NCBI RefSeq assembly: GCF_900109045.1
Contig: NZ_FNYL01000001.1
Location: forward strand, 507,386-571,385
Direction of reading: 5' to 3'
DNA from: Dyadobacter sp. SG02
GTDB lineage: Bacteria; Bacteroidota; Bacteroidia; Cytophagales; Spirosomataceae
Length of the DNA: 64,000 nt
Positions 37,060 through 45,987 of this stretch are shown here, in pieces. The stretch's first letter is position 1. Each line of letters opens with the position of its first letter. The notes beneath the pieces were generated by a model. It saw only the letters and a program-made list of their open reading frames with translations. It was not told where the DNA came from and made no database searches. The position numbers and the translations under genes were made by a program.

Positions 37060-37881
37060 TTACACCGCTACCGGAGCCTTGATACCCGGCCATGGGTTGT
37101 AATTCCGGAGCTCGAAATCCTCGAATTTGAAATCCAGCACGTTCTTCACTTCCGGGTTCAAAATCAATTGAGGCAATTCGCGCGGTTCACGGCCGAGTTG
37201 CGTTTCCACCTGTTCCAAATGGTTGAGGTAAATGTGGGTATCGCCGCCCGTCCAGACAAAATCGCCCAGGTCGAGGTCGCATTCGCGGGCGATCATCATC
37301 GTGAGCAATGCATAGCTGGCAATGTTGAACGGTACGCCAAGGAAAACATCCGCGCTGCGCTGATAGAGCTGGCACGAAAGCTTCCCTTTCGTCTCACCGG
37401 CGTCGGTATCAGGCGGCGCCACGTAAAACTGGAACAATGCATGGCATGGGTGGAGCTTCATTTGCGGAAGTTCCGAAGGGTTCCAGGCCGAAACAATGAT
37501 CCTGCGCGAATCAGGCGAGTTTTTGAGTTGTTTCAAAACCTCCTGCAACTGGTCAACGGATTTCCCGTCGGCTCCTTCCCAGCTCCGCCATTGCTTGCCG
37601 TACACCGGTCCCAGGTCACCGTTTTCATCGGCCCATTCGTCCCAGATCGACACGCCGTGCTCTTTGAGGTAACCGATATTGGTATCGCCCTGCAAAAACC
37701 ATAACAGCTCGTGAATGATCGATTTGGTATGTACCTTTTTGGTCGTCACCAACGGGAAACCCTTTTTGAGGTCGAAACGCATCTGGTATCCGAACACGCT
37801 GATCGTGCCGGTGCCGGTCCTGTCGGTTTTCCTGACACCTTCTTTCAGGATATGGCGCAGCAGGTCGTGGTATTGTTGCAT
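37060..37881 (-). CDS. thyA: Thymidylate synthase
   Basis: 273 residues. Catalytic Cys146 lies in [23 protein letters not shown] (21-31), [13 protein letters not shown] (57-69) and [18 protein letters not shown] near residue 205 are standard ThyA motifs. It methylates dUMP to dTMP using methylene-tetrahydrofolate. A dihydrofolate reductase gene, the usual neighbour, is not here. It lies 7 bases after the OsmC gene and 13 bases before the TRIC gene. Confidence 0.97.
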   Translation of the reverse strand: MQQYHDLLRHILKEGVRKTDRTGTGTISVFGYQMRFDLKKGFPLVTTKKVHTKSIIHELLWFLQGDTNIGYLKEHGVSIWDEWADENGDLGPVYGKQWRSWEGADGKSVDQLQEVLKQLKNSPDSRRIIVSAWNPSELPQMKLHPCHALFQFYVAPPDTDAGETKGKLSCQLYQRSADVFLGVPFNIASYALLTMMIARECDLDLGDFVWTGGDTHIYLNHLEQVETQLGREPRELPQLILNPEVKNVLDFKFEDFELRNYNPWPGIKAPVAV

Positions 37882-37888
37882 GATTTAT

Positions 37889-38317
37889 CTAAACTGAGGC
37901 GATTTCAACGTCATAAGTAATGGTGGCCAGCGCTTCCAACTGAGCGGTAGCGGAGCAGTATTTCTCCATGGAAAGGCCGATCGCGCGCTGGATCTTGGCC
38001 TCGTCGAGGTTCACACCAGCGAATTTGAATGTCAAATGGATCTTACGGAACGGCTTGCGCTGGGTATCCGGCTCCTGCTCGCGGTCACCGTCGGCAACGA
38101 TGCGGAAATCGGTGATTTCCTGGCGCTGTTTTTTGAGGATCAGTACCACATCAATGGCGCTGCAACTTGCGAGGCCCATCAGCAACAGCTCCATCGGCCT
38201 CACGCCGAGGTTCTGGCCACCGATTTCGGGAGAGCCGTCGGTATGTACTTTTACTTCGGAGGAACCGGTGCCTTCGAAATGGAAGGCGTCATTTACGCGG
38301 ACTAGTTCTACTTTCAT
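37889..38317 (-). CDS. OsmC family protein (peroxiredoxin-like)
   Basis: 142 residues. GVRPMELLLMGLASCSAIDVV (about 38-58) holds the first cysteine of the OsmC active site and SMEKYCSATAQLEA the second. The family reduces organic hydroperoxides with two conserved cysteines. First gene of the minus-strand operon with thyA and TRIC. Its ribosome-binding region can be sequestered in a hairpin (see 38325). Confidence 0.88.
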   Translation of the reverse strand: MKVELVRVNDAFHFEGTGSSEVKVHTDGSPEIGGQNLGVRPMELLLMGLASCSAIDVVLILKKQRQEITDFRIVADGDREQEPDTQRKPFRKIHLTFKFAGVNLDEAKIQRAIGLSMEKYCSATAQLEALATITYDVEIASV

Positions 38318-38324
38318 AATGGTT

Positions 38325-38342
38325 GCCTTCTGTTCCGAAGGC
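38325..38342 (-). promoter_or_regulatory. Hairpin covering the Shine-Dalgarno-like AGAAGG of osmC
   Basis: On the minus strand GCCTTC and GAAGGC pair around a 6-base loop (38325-38342). The AGAAGG within it (38327-38332) lies 9 bases before the ATG at 38317 and is the only purine-rich ribosome-site-like sequence there. Folding could limit translation. This rests on base pairing by eye. Confidence 0.35.
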
Positions 38343-38410
38343 TGTCTTTGATTAATCTATAACCTCTTAAGCTTTTACACCCGGCCAAAGTTCAAATATA
38401 CTCGATCGGT

Positions 38411-38755
38411 ATGGATTCGGCCAGATTAACCTTATATTCGTTTCCGGAAATCCAGCCATGCGGTGTCGAATGGCACGAGTATTTTGACCCGGAAAAGCAC
38501 ATCAAAATCGTAGAAACCATGTGGCAGGAAGAAGATAACAAACTCAAAAAAAGCTTTTCGTTCAAGGATTTCCGCGAAGCTTTTGCTTTTATGAACAAAG
38601 TGGCCGATGTTGTGAACGAAATGGACCATCATCCCTACTGGACGAATATGTACAATAAGGTCAGTTTTGAATTGAATACCCATGATGCCGGCGACACCGT
38701 AACCGAAAAGGACCACATGCTGGCCGCGGCGATCGACAGGATTTATAACGCATGA
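38411..38755 (+). CDS. 4a-hydroxytetrahydrobiopterin dehydratase (PCD/DCoH family)
   Basis: 114 residues. The motif FKDFREAFAFMNKVADVVNEMDHHPYWTNMYNKV holds the conserved active-site His pair (HHPYW). It dehydrates the carbinolamine form of pterin made by aromatic amino acid hydroxylases. No hydroxylase gene is close. It overlaps the rsmI start by 4 bases (ATGA), so the two are coupled. Confidence 0.88.
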   Translation: MDSARLTLYSFPEIQPCGVEWHEYFDPEKHIKIVETMWQEEDNKLKKSFSFKDFREAFAFMNKVADVVNEMDHHPYWTNMYNKVSFELNTHDAGDTVTEKDHMLAAAIDRIYNA

Positions 38756-39456
38756 AACTTTACATAGTACCCACGCCGATCGGCAACCTCGAAGACATTA
38801 CATTAAGGGCTATCAACGTGCTGAAAAGCGTTGACGCGGTCCTGGCGGAAGATACCCGTACCTCCGGGAACCTGCTCAAACACCTGGGCATTTCGAAGCC
38901 CCTGCACAGCTACCACATTCACAACGAGCACCAGACCGTCGCACGCGTAGTGGAGCGCATCCGCAAGGGCGAGACGATGGCACTCGTTTCCGACGCCGGC
39001 ACGCCCGCCGTTTCCGACCCCGGGTTCCTGCTCGTGCGCGCTTGCCTGCGTGAGGGCGTACCCGTGGAATGCCTGCCCGGGCCTACCGCGTTCGTCCCCG
39101 CGCTGGTCAACTCCGGCCTTCCCGCCGACCGGTTCACATTCGAAGGTTTCCTGCCCCATAAAAAAGGACGGCAAACCCGTCTGCAAAACCTGGCCAACGA
39201 GGAGCGGACAATGATTTTCTACGAATCACCACACCGGCTCGTGAAAGCGTTGCAGCAATTCGCCGAGCATTTCGGGGCCGACAGGCAGGTGTGCGTTTCG
39301 AGGGAATTGAGTAAAATGTTTGAAGAAAATGTGCGCGGGACGGTTACGGAAGTGATAGCCCATTTTGGCGACAAACCTGTAAAAGGCGAAATTGTGATCG
39401 TTGTTTCAGGCAAGGCCGATGAAAAGAAAAAACCGAATGACGAAGATGAGGATTGA
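38752..39456 (+). CDS. rsmI: 16S rRNA (cytidine-1402-2'-O)-methyltransferase
   Basis: 234 residues. YIVPTPIGNLEDITLRAINVLK at the N-terminus, LAEDTRTSGNLLKHL, LVSDAGTPAVSDPG (about 78-91) and LPGPTAFVPALV mark the RsmI family of SAM-dependent methyltransferases. It modifies C1402 in the decoding centre. Its last 11 bases overlap the DUF4105 gene. Confidence 0.94.
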   Translation: MKLYIVPTPIGNLEDITLRAINVLKSVDAVLAEDTRTSGNLLKHLGISKPLHSYHIHNEHQTVARVVERIRKGETMALVSDAGTPAVSDPGFLLVRACLREGVPVECLPGPTAFVPALVNSGLPADRFTFEGFLPHKKGRQTRLQNLANEERTMIFYESPHRLVKALQQFAEHFGADRQVCVSRELSKMFEENVRGTVTEVIAHFGDKPVKGEIVIVVSGKADEKKKPNDEDED

Positions 39457-40675
39457 ACATTTAAGGTTAGTTACATTAATCTGCCTTCTATGGCTGATCA
39501 GGCCAGTTGCTTCGCAGGCGCAGTTCGGTATCCTCAGCCCTTCGGCGAAAATCAGCCTCATTACCGTGGCGCCGGGAACGGAGCTGTATTCCGGCTTCGG
39601 GCACAGCATACTTTGGGTTTTCGATCCTTCGACGGGCGTCGACCGGGCATTCAATTACGGCACATTCAGTTTCAAGGAAGGTAATTTTTATGTTAAATTC
39701 CTGAGAGGTACATTACCTTACAGCGTCTCCGTGTCGCCACTCTCCTATCAGGTCGAATTTTACAGAGAAGAGGGCCGCTCCATTTCCGAGCAGGTACTAA
39801 ACCTCTCCATTCCCCAGAAACAAAGACTTTACAACTTTCTCGAAAACAATTACCTGCCCGAGAACCGCGAATATCAATACAAGTTCTTTTACGACAACTG
39901 CGCGACCCGTATGACCGTCGCATTGAAATCGGCCGTTGGGGACAGCCTGATTTACAATGGGTATACCAAAGAAAAACGGAGCTTCCGCCAGTGGATCGAC
40001 CTGTATGCATTCAAACAAAACCCCTGGGCCGATTTTGGCATGGACCTGGCCATAGGTGCACCATCCGACGAGATCGCGACGCCCGAACAAGCCACATTCC
40101 TGCCCGACAACCTCGCTACGGCTTTCGCCGATGCGAAAGTCAAAACAGCCACAGGCACTGCTCCGTTGGTTTCATCGACCCGGCAGATATTCACTGCCGA
40201 ACCACTTCCGGCCCCAAGTCCGCTGACACCTACCGTCGTTTTCTGGTCGCTGGCGATCCTTACCCTGGCATTCACTTACTGGCAAATCCGTACCGAACGA
40301 ATCAATTTTGTGTTCGACAAAGTGCTTTTCGGCATTGCAGGCTTTGCGGGGTGGTTAATTTTGCTGTTATGGTTCGGGACCAATCACGGCGTTACCAGCT
40401 GGAATTACGATGTACTCTGGGCATTTCCGCTCTGGATGCCGCTCATTTTCTCCCTTTCGAAAAACAAGAAGCCGAACTGGTTTCAATTCCTGTTGATTTT
40501 CTATGCATTCCTCTTACTTTGCGCGACGGGTAACCTCGCTAAGCATAATCTGGTGTTAATTCCCATCCTGGCGATGCTGATCATCAGGGTTTACTATATT
40601 AACAATTCACTTTCAAAAATTCCCCAAAAGGAAATTGCGTATGGATCTGGAGTTGCTGACACAAAAAACCATTGA
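39446..40675 (+). CDS. DUF4105 domain-containing membrane protein
   Basis: 409 residues from the ATG at 39446 (ATG 39437 is also possible). A signal peptide (1-25) is followed by the DUF4105/Lnb-like periplasmic domain: TVAPGTELYSGFGHSILW and YKFFYDNCATRMTVAL with conserved His and Cys residues, which looks like an NlpC-P60-type fold. Four or five membrane helices occupy about 250-390. The function is unknown. The gene overlaps rsmI at its start and the monophosphatase gene at its end. Confidence 0.85.
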   Translation: MRIEHLRLVTLICLLWLIRPVASQAQFGILSPSAKISLITVAPGTELYSGFGHSILWVFDPSTGVDRAFNYGTFSFKEGNFYVKFLRGTLPYSVSVSPLSYQVEFYREEGRSISEQVLNLSIPQKQRLYNFLENNYLPENREYQYKFFYDNCATRMTVALKSAVGDSLIYNGYTKEKRSFRQWIDLYAFKQNPWADFGMDLAIGAPSDEIATPEQATFLPDNLATAFADAKVKTATGTAPLVSSTRQIFTAEPLPAPSPLTPTVVFWSLAILTLAFTYWQIRTERINFVFDKVLFGIAGFAGWLILLLWFGTNHGVTSWNYDVLWAFPLWMPLIFSLSKNKKPNWFQFLLIFYAFLLLCATGNLAKHNLVLIPILAMLIIRVYYINNSLSKIPQKEIAYGSGVADTKNH

Positions 40676-41435
40676 AATAGTAAGGCTGGCGTCCTCATTT
40701 ATCCAGCAGGAAGCGGCCCTTTTTTCTCGTGACAAAATCGAGTACAAAGACCTCAACAACCTGGTTTCGTATGTAGACAAGGAAGCCGAAAAGCTGCTCG
40801 TAGCCGGTTTGAAGGAGATCCTCCCGGAAGCCAGCTTCATTACCGAAGAAGGAACAACCGGCCAGGAGCCCGACCCCGAGGCATTGAACTGGATCATCGA
40901 TCCGCTCGACGGCACCACCAATTTCATCCACGGCATTCCCGTGTATTGCGTGAGCGTAGGCCTTGCGCGCGGTAAGGAGCTTCTCGTAGGCGTTATCCAT
41001 GAGCCAAGCCTGAACGAAATGTTCTACGGCTGGCAAGGTGGCGGAGCATGGTTGAATGGAAAAAACATCAAAATCTCAACAGTACCGACATTGGCCGACG
41101 CCCTCATCGCGACCGGCTTTCCCTATTACCGGTTCGAGAAGCAGAAGCGCTACATGTACATTCTCGAACTCCTGATGCAAAAGACCCACGGCATCCGCCG
41201 GATGGGCGCCGCAGCGGTGGATCTGGCATACGTGGCGGCTGGCCGTTTTGATGGCTTTTATGAATACAATCTCAATTCCTGGGATATGGCAGCAGGTACG
41301 CTGCTCATCAAGGAAGCAGGAGGTATTGTGACCGATTTCAAAGGCGGTGACAATTACCTGTTTGGAGGAGATATCATCGCAGCAGCACCGGGATCACACC
41401 CGGAGTTGGTGCAAGTCATCAGTGAAAATTTCTGA
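40641..41435 (+). CDS. Inositol monophosphatase family protein (SuhB-like)
   Basis: 264 residues from the ATG at 40641. The metal-site motif WIIDPLDGTTNFIHGIPVY (about 86-104), EEGT upstream and WDMAAGTLLIKEAGG (about 214-228) are all present. It hydrolyses a sugar or inositol phosphate, using Mg2+. In other bacteria such proteins also act in 16S rRNA and transcription regulation. It overlaps the DUF4105 gene by 35 bases. Confidence 0.93.
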   Translation: MDLELLTQKTIEIVRLASSFIQQEAALFSRDKIEYKDLNNLVSYVDKEAEKLLVAGLKEILPEASFITEEGTTGQEPDPEALNWIIDPLDGTTNFIHGIPVYCVSVGLARGKELLVGVIHEPSLNEMFYGWQGGGAWLNGKNIKISTVPTLADALIATGFPYYRFEKQKRYMYILELLMQKTHGIRRMGAAAVDLAYVAAGRFDGFYEYNLNSWDMAAGTLLIKEAGGIVTDFKGGDNYLFGGDIIAAAPGSHPELVQVISENF

Positions 41436-41470
41436 AAGTCATTCACACATTCACTCATTAAAATCTCACC

Positions 41471-42007
41471 ATGGACCTTTACAACCTCCAATATCCGATC
41501 GGCGAATTCGAAGCCCGGAATAGCTATTCCCCTGCCGAAATCAAAACCAATATTCAGATTATCAGCGCATTGCCTTCCAAATTCATCAATTTACTGGGCA
41601 GCTGGGATGATCATAAGCTGGACACTCCTTATCGCCCGGACGGCTGGACGGTACGCCAACTGATCCACCACGTGGCCGACAGCCATATCAATGCCTATAC
41701 CCGTTGCAGGCTGGCGATGACGGAGGATAATCCTACCATCAAACCTTACGAGGAGCATTTGTGGGCAGAATTGCCGGATGCCAAAACGGCACAGGTAGAG
41801 CTTTCGCTGCAACTGATCCGCTATGTGCATTTACGCTGGGTACTGTTGTTGAATTCACTCGATGAAAATGATCTGGCACGTACCTATTTCCACCCGGGTT
41901 CTCAAAAGTCATTCCGCCTCGATGAAGTGATTGCCAATTACGCGTGGCACAGCGAGCACCATTACCAACACGCATTCAGGCTGGCGCAGCGGAACAATTG
42001 GCAGTAA
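41471..42007 (+). CDS. DinB/YfiT-like family protein (bacillithiol transferase type)
   Basis: 178 residues. GWTVRQLIHHVADSHINAYTR (about 58-78) and YAWHSEHHYQHAFRL (157-171) carry three His residues typical of the DinB/YfiT metal-binding four-helix fold. The family transfers bacillithiol or a similar thiol to substrates, including fosfomycin relatives, although this member is unassigned. It is followed by the short Cys-rich gene 17 bases on. Confidence 0.8.
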   Translation: MDLYNLQYPIGEFEARNSYSPAEIKTNIQIISALPSKFINLLGSWDDHKLDTPYRPDGWTVRQLIHHVADSHINAYTRCRLAMTEDNPTIKPYEEHLWAELPDAKTAQVELSLQLIRYVHLRWVLLLNSLDENDLARTYFHPGSQKSFRLDEVIANYAWHSEHHYQHAFRLAQRNNWQ

Positions 42008-42024
42008 AAAGCCGTTAACAGGTC

Positions 42025-42180
42025 ATGGAGCAGCAAATCATCATTTGGGCATTATTCCTCGTCGCGGCAGGCTATATGGGCTGGCGGATCTGGAAAGCAT
42101 TCGACCGGCGTAACAGCGGCGGATGTGCCAAAGGTTGTGGCTGCGCCGCGGATAAAGTGAGTTCGGTTAAAATCAAATAG
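42025..42180 (+). CDS. FeoB-associated Cys-rich membrane protein
   Basis: 51 residues. One N-terminal membrane helix (about 5-20) is followed by a basic stretch and a Cys-rich tail GGCAKGCGCAADK with three cysteines. That helix plus a GCxxGCGC-like cluster is the FeoB-associated Cys-rich family (PF12669). The family often lies beside feoA/feoB and may bind iron; no feo gene is in this window. It starts 17 bases after the YfiT-like gene and is probably its operon partner. A terminator follows 22 bases downstream. Confidence 0.8.
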   Translation: MEQQIIIWALFLVAAGYMGWRIWKAFDRRNSGGCAKGCGCAADKVSSVKIK

Positions 42181-42202
42181 ATTTCTCGTTCAGAGAAAAT
42201 AC

Positions 42203-42226
42203 AAAAGGCCCCGATCGGGGCCTTTT
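42203..42226. terminator. Bidirectional intrinsic terminator
   Basis: A perfect 10-bp stem AAAAGGCCCC/GGGGCCTTTT around a GATC loop. It is symmetrical, with a T tract on both strands, so it ends both the small Cys-rich gene (plus) and acs (minus, stop at 42251). Confidence 0.85.
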
Positions 42227-42250
42227 GACTTATATTCAATCTATAAAATC

Positions 42251-44140
42251 TTACAACTTCCCTGCCTTGATCTCCTCCACAACGGCCGGATCGAGCAACG
42301 TCGAGGTATCACCCAAATTACTCACATCTCCTTCCGAAATTTTTCTCAGAATCCGGCGCATGATCTTGCCTGAACGTGTTTTGGGCAAGCCAGACACGAA
42401 CTGAACCTTGTCGGGCTTCGCAATCGGGCCGATAATGCGGGAAACGGTAGCGGAAATGTCTTTACGGAACATCTCGGGGTCCTCCGGCGTGTGCTCGGTG
42501 ATCACGTACGCATAAATACCCTGGCCTTTAATATCGTGCGGGTAACCTACTACCGCCGATTCCACCACGCCGAGGTGCATATTGATCGCATTCTCCACCT
42601 CCGCGGTACCGATGCGGTGGCCCGAAACGTTCAGCACGTCGTCCACGCGGCCGGTAATGCGGTAGTAGCCGTCCTCGTCGCGCAAGCATCCGTCGCCGGT
42701 GAAATATTTTCCGGGATAAGTCGAGAAGTAGGTCTGGCGGCAGCGCTCGTGGTCGCCGTAGGTAGTGCGGATAATGCCCGGCCAGGGGAATTTGATACAA
42801 AGGTTACCGCTCACGCCGTTTCCTTCAATCTCCTGGCCGCTTTCGTCCACCAGTACCGGCTGAATACCCGGCAATGGCAATGTGGCGAATGTCGGTTTTT
42901 CCGGTGTAATACCCGCCAGCGGTGAGATCATGATACCGCCGTTTTCGGTCTGCCACCAGGTATCCACCAGCGGGCAGTGATCGCCGCCGATATGGGTTTT
43001 GTACCAATGCCATGCTTCCTCGTTGATCGGCTCCCCTACCGAACCCAGCTTTTTCAATGAAGAGAAATCGTGCCCCTTCACATAATCCAGACCAAAGCCC
43101 ATCAGCGAGCGAATGGCTGTCGGCGCTGTGTAAAGGATATTCACCTTATGTCTTTCAACTATTTTCCAGAAACGGCTTGCATCCGGATAGGTAGGAACGC
43201 CTTCGAATACGACGGAAGTAGCGCCGTAGCAAAGCGGACCGTACACTATGTAGCTGTGGCCCGTGATCCAACCGATGTCGGCCGTACAGAAATGCACCTC
43301 GCCAGGCTCATACTGGAACACGTTCGCAAATGTATAGGTAGCGTAAATCATGTAGCCGCCGCAGGTGTGCACGACACCTTTGGGTTTGCCGGTCGAACCT
43401 GATGTGTAGAGGATGAAAAGCATATCCTCCGCATCCATCGGCTCGGCGGGGCATACGGAGTTTACTTGCTTCACCTCGTCTTCCCACCAAAGGTCGCGGC
43501 CTTTGAGCATGTGTACCGGTGTGCGGGTGCGTGTGAGCACAATCACTTTTTGCACAGTCGAGCATTGTACCAATGCCTCGTCCACGGTATCCTTCATCGG
43601 GATTACTTTTGAGCCGCGGAATGCGCCGTCCGAAGTGATCACCATCGAACATTCGGCGTCGTTGATGCGGTCGGCGATGGATTTGGCGGAAAAACCACCG
43701 AATACCACCGAATGCACTGCGCCAATGCGTGCACATGCGAGCACGGCAATTGCCAGTTCGGGCACCATCGGCAGGTATATACAAATGCGGTCGCCCTTTT
43801 TCACGCCGTGCTTTTTGAGCACATTCGCGAAGCGGCATACTTGTTCAAACAAAACATGGTAAGTAAGCGTCACTGCCTGGTCGTCGGGATTATTGGGTTC
43901 CCAGATGATTGCAGGCTGATCGCCGCGTTCGGCAAGGTGACGGTCGAGGGCATTCTCGGTGATGTTCATCACGCCGCCTTCGAACCATTTGGTACGCGCT
44001 TCCTGAAAGTCCCAGCTAAGCACTTTCTTCCACGGTTTACGCCATTGAAATTGTTGGGCCACTTCCGCCCAGAAACCTTCGGGATCGTCTACACTTTGTT
44101 GGTAAGCAACCTTGTACTCTTCAAGGGTCTTAATTCTCAT
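42251..44140 (-). CDS. acs: Acetyl-CoA synthetase
   Basis: 629 residues. It has [15 protein letters not shown] (core motif A3), the acyl-adenylate site WWQTENGG, and a [18 protein letters not shown] hinge. The C-terminal motif [12 protein letters not shown] contains the lysine that is acetylated in known Acs proteins. It makes acetyl-CoA from acetate, CoA and ATP via acetyl-AMP. A single gene with its own terminator; no ack/pta or acetate transporter is adjacent, although a C4/acidic symporter is nearby. Confidence 0.96.
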   Translation of the reverse strand: MRIKTLEEYKVAYQQSVDDPEGFWAEVAQQFQWRKPWKKVLSWDFQEARTKWFEGGVMNITENALDRHLAERGDQPAIIWEPNNPDDQAVTLTYHVLFEQVCRFANVLKKHGVKKGDRICIYLPMVPELAIAVLACARIGAVHSVVFGGFSAKSIADRINDAECSMVITSDGAFRGSKVIPMKDTVDEALVQCSTVQKVIVLTRTRTPVHMLKGRDLWWEDEVKQVNSVCPAEPMDAEDMLFILYTSGSTGKPKGVVHTCGGYMIYATYTFANVFQYEPGEVHFCTADIGWITGHSYIVYGPLCYGATSVVFEGVPTYPDASRFWKIVERHKVNILYTAPTAIRSLMGFGLDYVKGHDFSSLKKLGSVGEPINEEAWHWYKTHIGGDHCPLVDTWWQTENGGIMISPLAGITPEKPTFATLPLPGIQPVLVDESGQEIEGNGVSGNLCIKFPWPGIIRTTYGDHERCRQTYFSTYPGKYFTGDGCLRDEDGYYRITGRVDDVLNVSGHRIGTAEVENAINMHLGVVESAVVGYPHDIKGQGIYAYVITEHTPEDPEMFRKDISATVSRIIGPIAKPDKVQFVSGLPKTRSGKIMRRILRKISEGDVSNLGDTSTLLDPAVVEEIKAGKL

Positions 44141-44358
44141 GATAAATAAAGGTTTTAACAGGAAATTTAGGATTTGGCTGTGAAGTTATAATTTTCATTT
44201 GGTTAGTCCTACTTGCACAGAAACTGTATTCCAGACACTTGCAGGCCATTTTACTGATAATCAACCGATAGCAAATGATCGCCAATTATTATCATTCTAA
44301 TAATATTTCAAATTCTGTCCGTAAAGCCCCGGTATTGTCTCTGCTAGTTAAAAAGATG

Positions 44359-44366
44359 TACTTTCG
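44359..44366 (+). promoter_or_regulatory. Probable -7 element of the THUMP-like methyltransferase gene
   Basis: TACTTTCG matches TAnnTTTG at all but one position and lies 21 bases before the ATG at 44388. A TTG around 44335 lies about 21 bases further up. This is a one-mismatch match. Confidence 0.35.
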
Positions 44367-44387
44367 GGCTTCGAACTAATTGAACAA

Positions 44388-45614
44388 ATGAGCAAAGGGC
44401 AGGAAATGGCAACAAACGGCGATGCGCACGAGGGGCTGACGGAGGAGGAGATCGCATTCATCCGCACGCATTTGTATGCCAATCCCGGCGAACTGATCCT
44501 GAAAGCCGGGAAGTTCAAAGGACTGGATGTAAAGAAGCTTGCGGCACAGATCCAGTCGCGGCAGAAGGCGCTGAAAAAGCTACCGGAATGGTCGGCCAAT
44601 GAAACCCTGATATTCCCGCCTGCGTTATCGGTGGAACAATGCTCGTCGGAAGCCACCGCGCGTTACAAAGCCGGGATTGTTTCCGGAAAAACGCTGATCG
44701 ACATTACGGGCGGCATGGGGATCGATTGCTACTACATGGGCCGCAGCTTCGCCGAAACCCATTATTTTGAACAACAACCCGAAGTAGCCCTGGCCGCCGC
44801 TTACAACTTCGCGCAGCTGGGCGCGTCATACATACATGTACACGCGGGCGAGTCGATGCATGCGTTGCAGGAAGGCCTCACCGCCGACTGGCTCTACGCC
44901 GACCCCGCCCGCCGCGATGCCAATAAAGAAAAAGTGGTCCGCCTCGCCGATTGTACACCCGATGTAGCCGGAAATGCAGCATTACTCTTCCATGCTGCCC
45001 CCCATATTTTAATCAAAACCTCTCCCCTGCTCGATATTGATCTCGCTTCCAGAGAGCTCCAAAAACTGAAAGAAGTTCACGTGATGGGCTACGAGCAGGA
45101 ATGCAAGGAGCTACTCTTCGTTCTTGACCGCGAAATGCAGGAGCAGGAGTTTAAAATCAAAATCCGCATCATCGACGCGGCCGGACGGCCCATTCACCAG
45201 CTCGATTTCGATCGTGAAGAAGAGCGGAATGCATTGGTTAGCTATGCCAAACCTTTGGATTACTTATATGAACCGCACGCCGCCGTGCTGAAAGCGGGTG
45301 CATTCAAAACACTTTGCGCGAGATACAATGTGCAGAAACTGGCGATGCACAGCCAGCTGTATACTTCGGAAGATTATGTTGAAGATTTTCCGGGCCGCAG
45401 TTTCAAGATTGCGGCCGTCTGCAAACCCGACATCCGCGAGATTTCGCAGTACATATCCGATGGAAAAGCGAACATTACCACCCGTAACTTTCCGGCGAAG
45501 CCCGAAGAGTTAAGGAAAAAGTGGAAGTTGAAAGATGGTGGCGACCAATACCTGTTCGCCACCACCCTTGCCGATCAGACGAAAGTCGTGATCGTTTGTG
45601 TGAAACCTATTTAA
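44388..45614 (+). CDS. SAM-dependent methyltransferase with THUMP-like C-terminal domain
   Basis: 408 residues. The Rossmann methyltransferase motif I is LIDITGGMGIDCYYMG (about 101-116), with LYADPARRD near 167 as motif IV. The C-terminal domain (about 300-408), containing KLAMHSQLYTSEDY, is the THUMP-like domain of this Bacteroidota family. The family probably methylates rRNA or another nucleic acid; the exact substrate is unproven. Its end overlaps the ArsC-like gene by 8 bases on the opposite strand. Confidence 0.83.
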   Translation: MSKGQEMATNGDAHEGLTEEEIAFIRTHLYANPGELILKAGKFKGLDVKKLAAQIQSRQKALKKLPEWSANETLIFPPALSVEQCSSEATARYKAGIVSGKTLIDITGGMGIDCYYMGRSFAETHYFEQQPEVALAAAYNFAQLGASYIHVHAGESMHALQEGLTADWLYADPARRDANKEKVVRLADCTPDVAGNAALLFHAAPHILIKTSPLLDIDLASRELQKLKEVHVMGYEQECKELLFVLDREMQEQEFKIKIRIIDAAGRPIHQLDFDREEERNALVSYAKPLDYLYEPHAAVLKAGAFKTLCARYNVQKLAMHSQLYTSEDYVEDFPGRSFKIAAVCKPDIREISQYISDGKANITTRNFPAKPEELRKKWKLKDGGDQYLFATTLADQTKVVIVCVKPI

Positions 45615-45963
45615 GGTAAGTTTCTTCGTAGATTTTTTCGTTGTAACCCAGCGTCAGCGCTTTCCCGTTTTCGTCTTCAATTACGGGGCGCTTGATGGCC
45701 GTCGGGTTAGACGACAGAAGCTCTGCCGCCGATTTCGCATCGGTTACCTTTGCCTTTTCTTCTTCGCTGAGCTCTTTCCAGGTCGTGGAAGCTTTATTTA
45801 AAACTTTGTCCCACGGAAATTCGCTGAACCAGCTGCTTACCTTGTCCGGGCTGATGCCGTCTTTTCTGTAATCGTAAAACTGGTAAGGCACCTTATTTTT
45901 ATCGAGCCAGGTGCGGGCTTTTTTAATGGTATCGCAGTTTGGGATTCCGTAAAGGGTCAACAT
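45607..45963 (-). CDS. ArsC/Spx-MgsR-family protein
   Basis: 118 residues with a thioredoxin fold. The single Cys in LYGIPNCDTIKKAR (Cys10) corresponds to the active Cys of ArsC/YffB; the CxxC of Spx is absent. NPTAIKRPVI (about 85-94) is the conserved cis-Pro region. Function unknown; arsenate reduction is not established for this subgroup. It is convergent with the THUMP-like gene. Confidence 0.85.
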   Translation of the reverse strand: MLTLYGIPNCDTIKKARTWLDKNKVPYQFYDYRKDGISPDKVSSWFSEFPWDKVLNKASTTWKELSEEEKAKVTDAKSAAELLSSNPTAIKRPVIEDENGKALTLGYNEKIYEETYLK

Positions 45964-45987
45964 AAAAATTTACTCTCAAAATGACTA

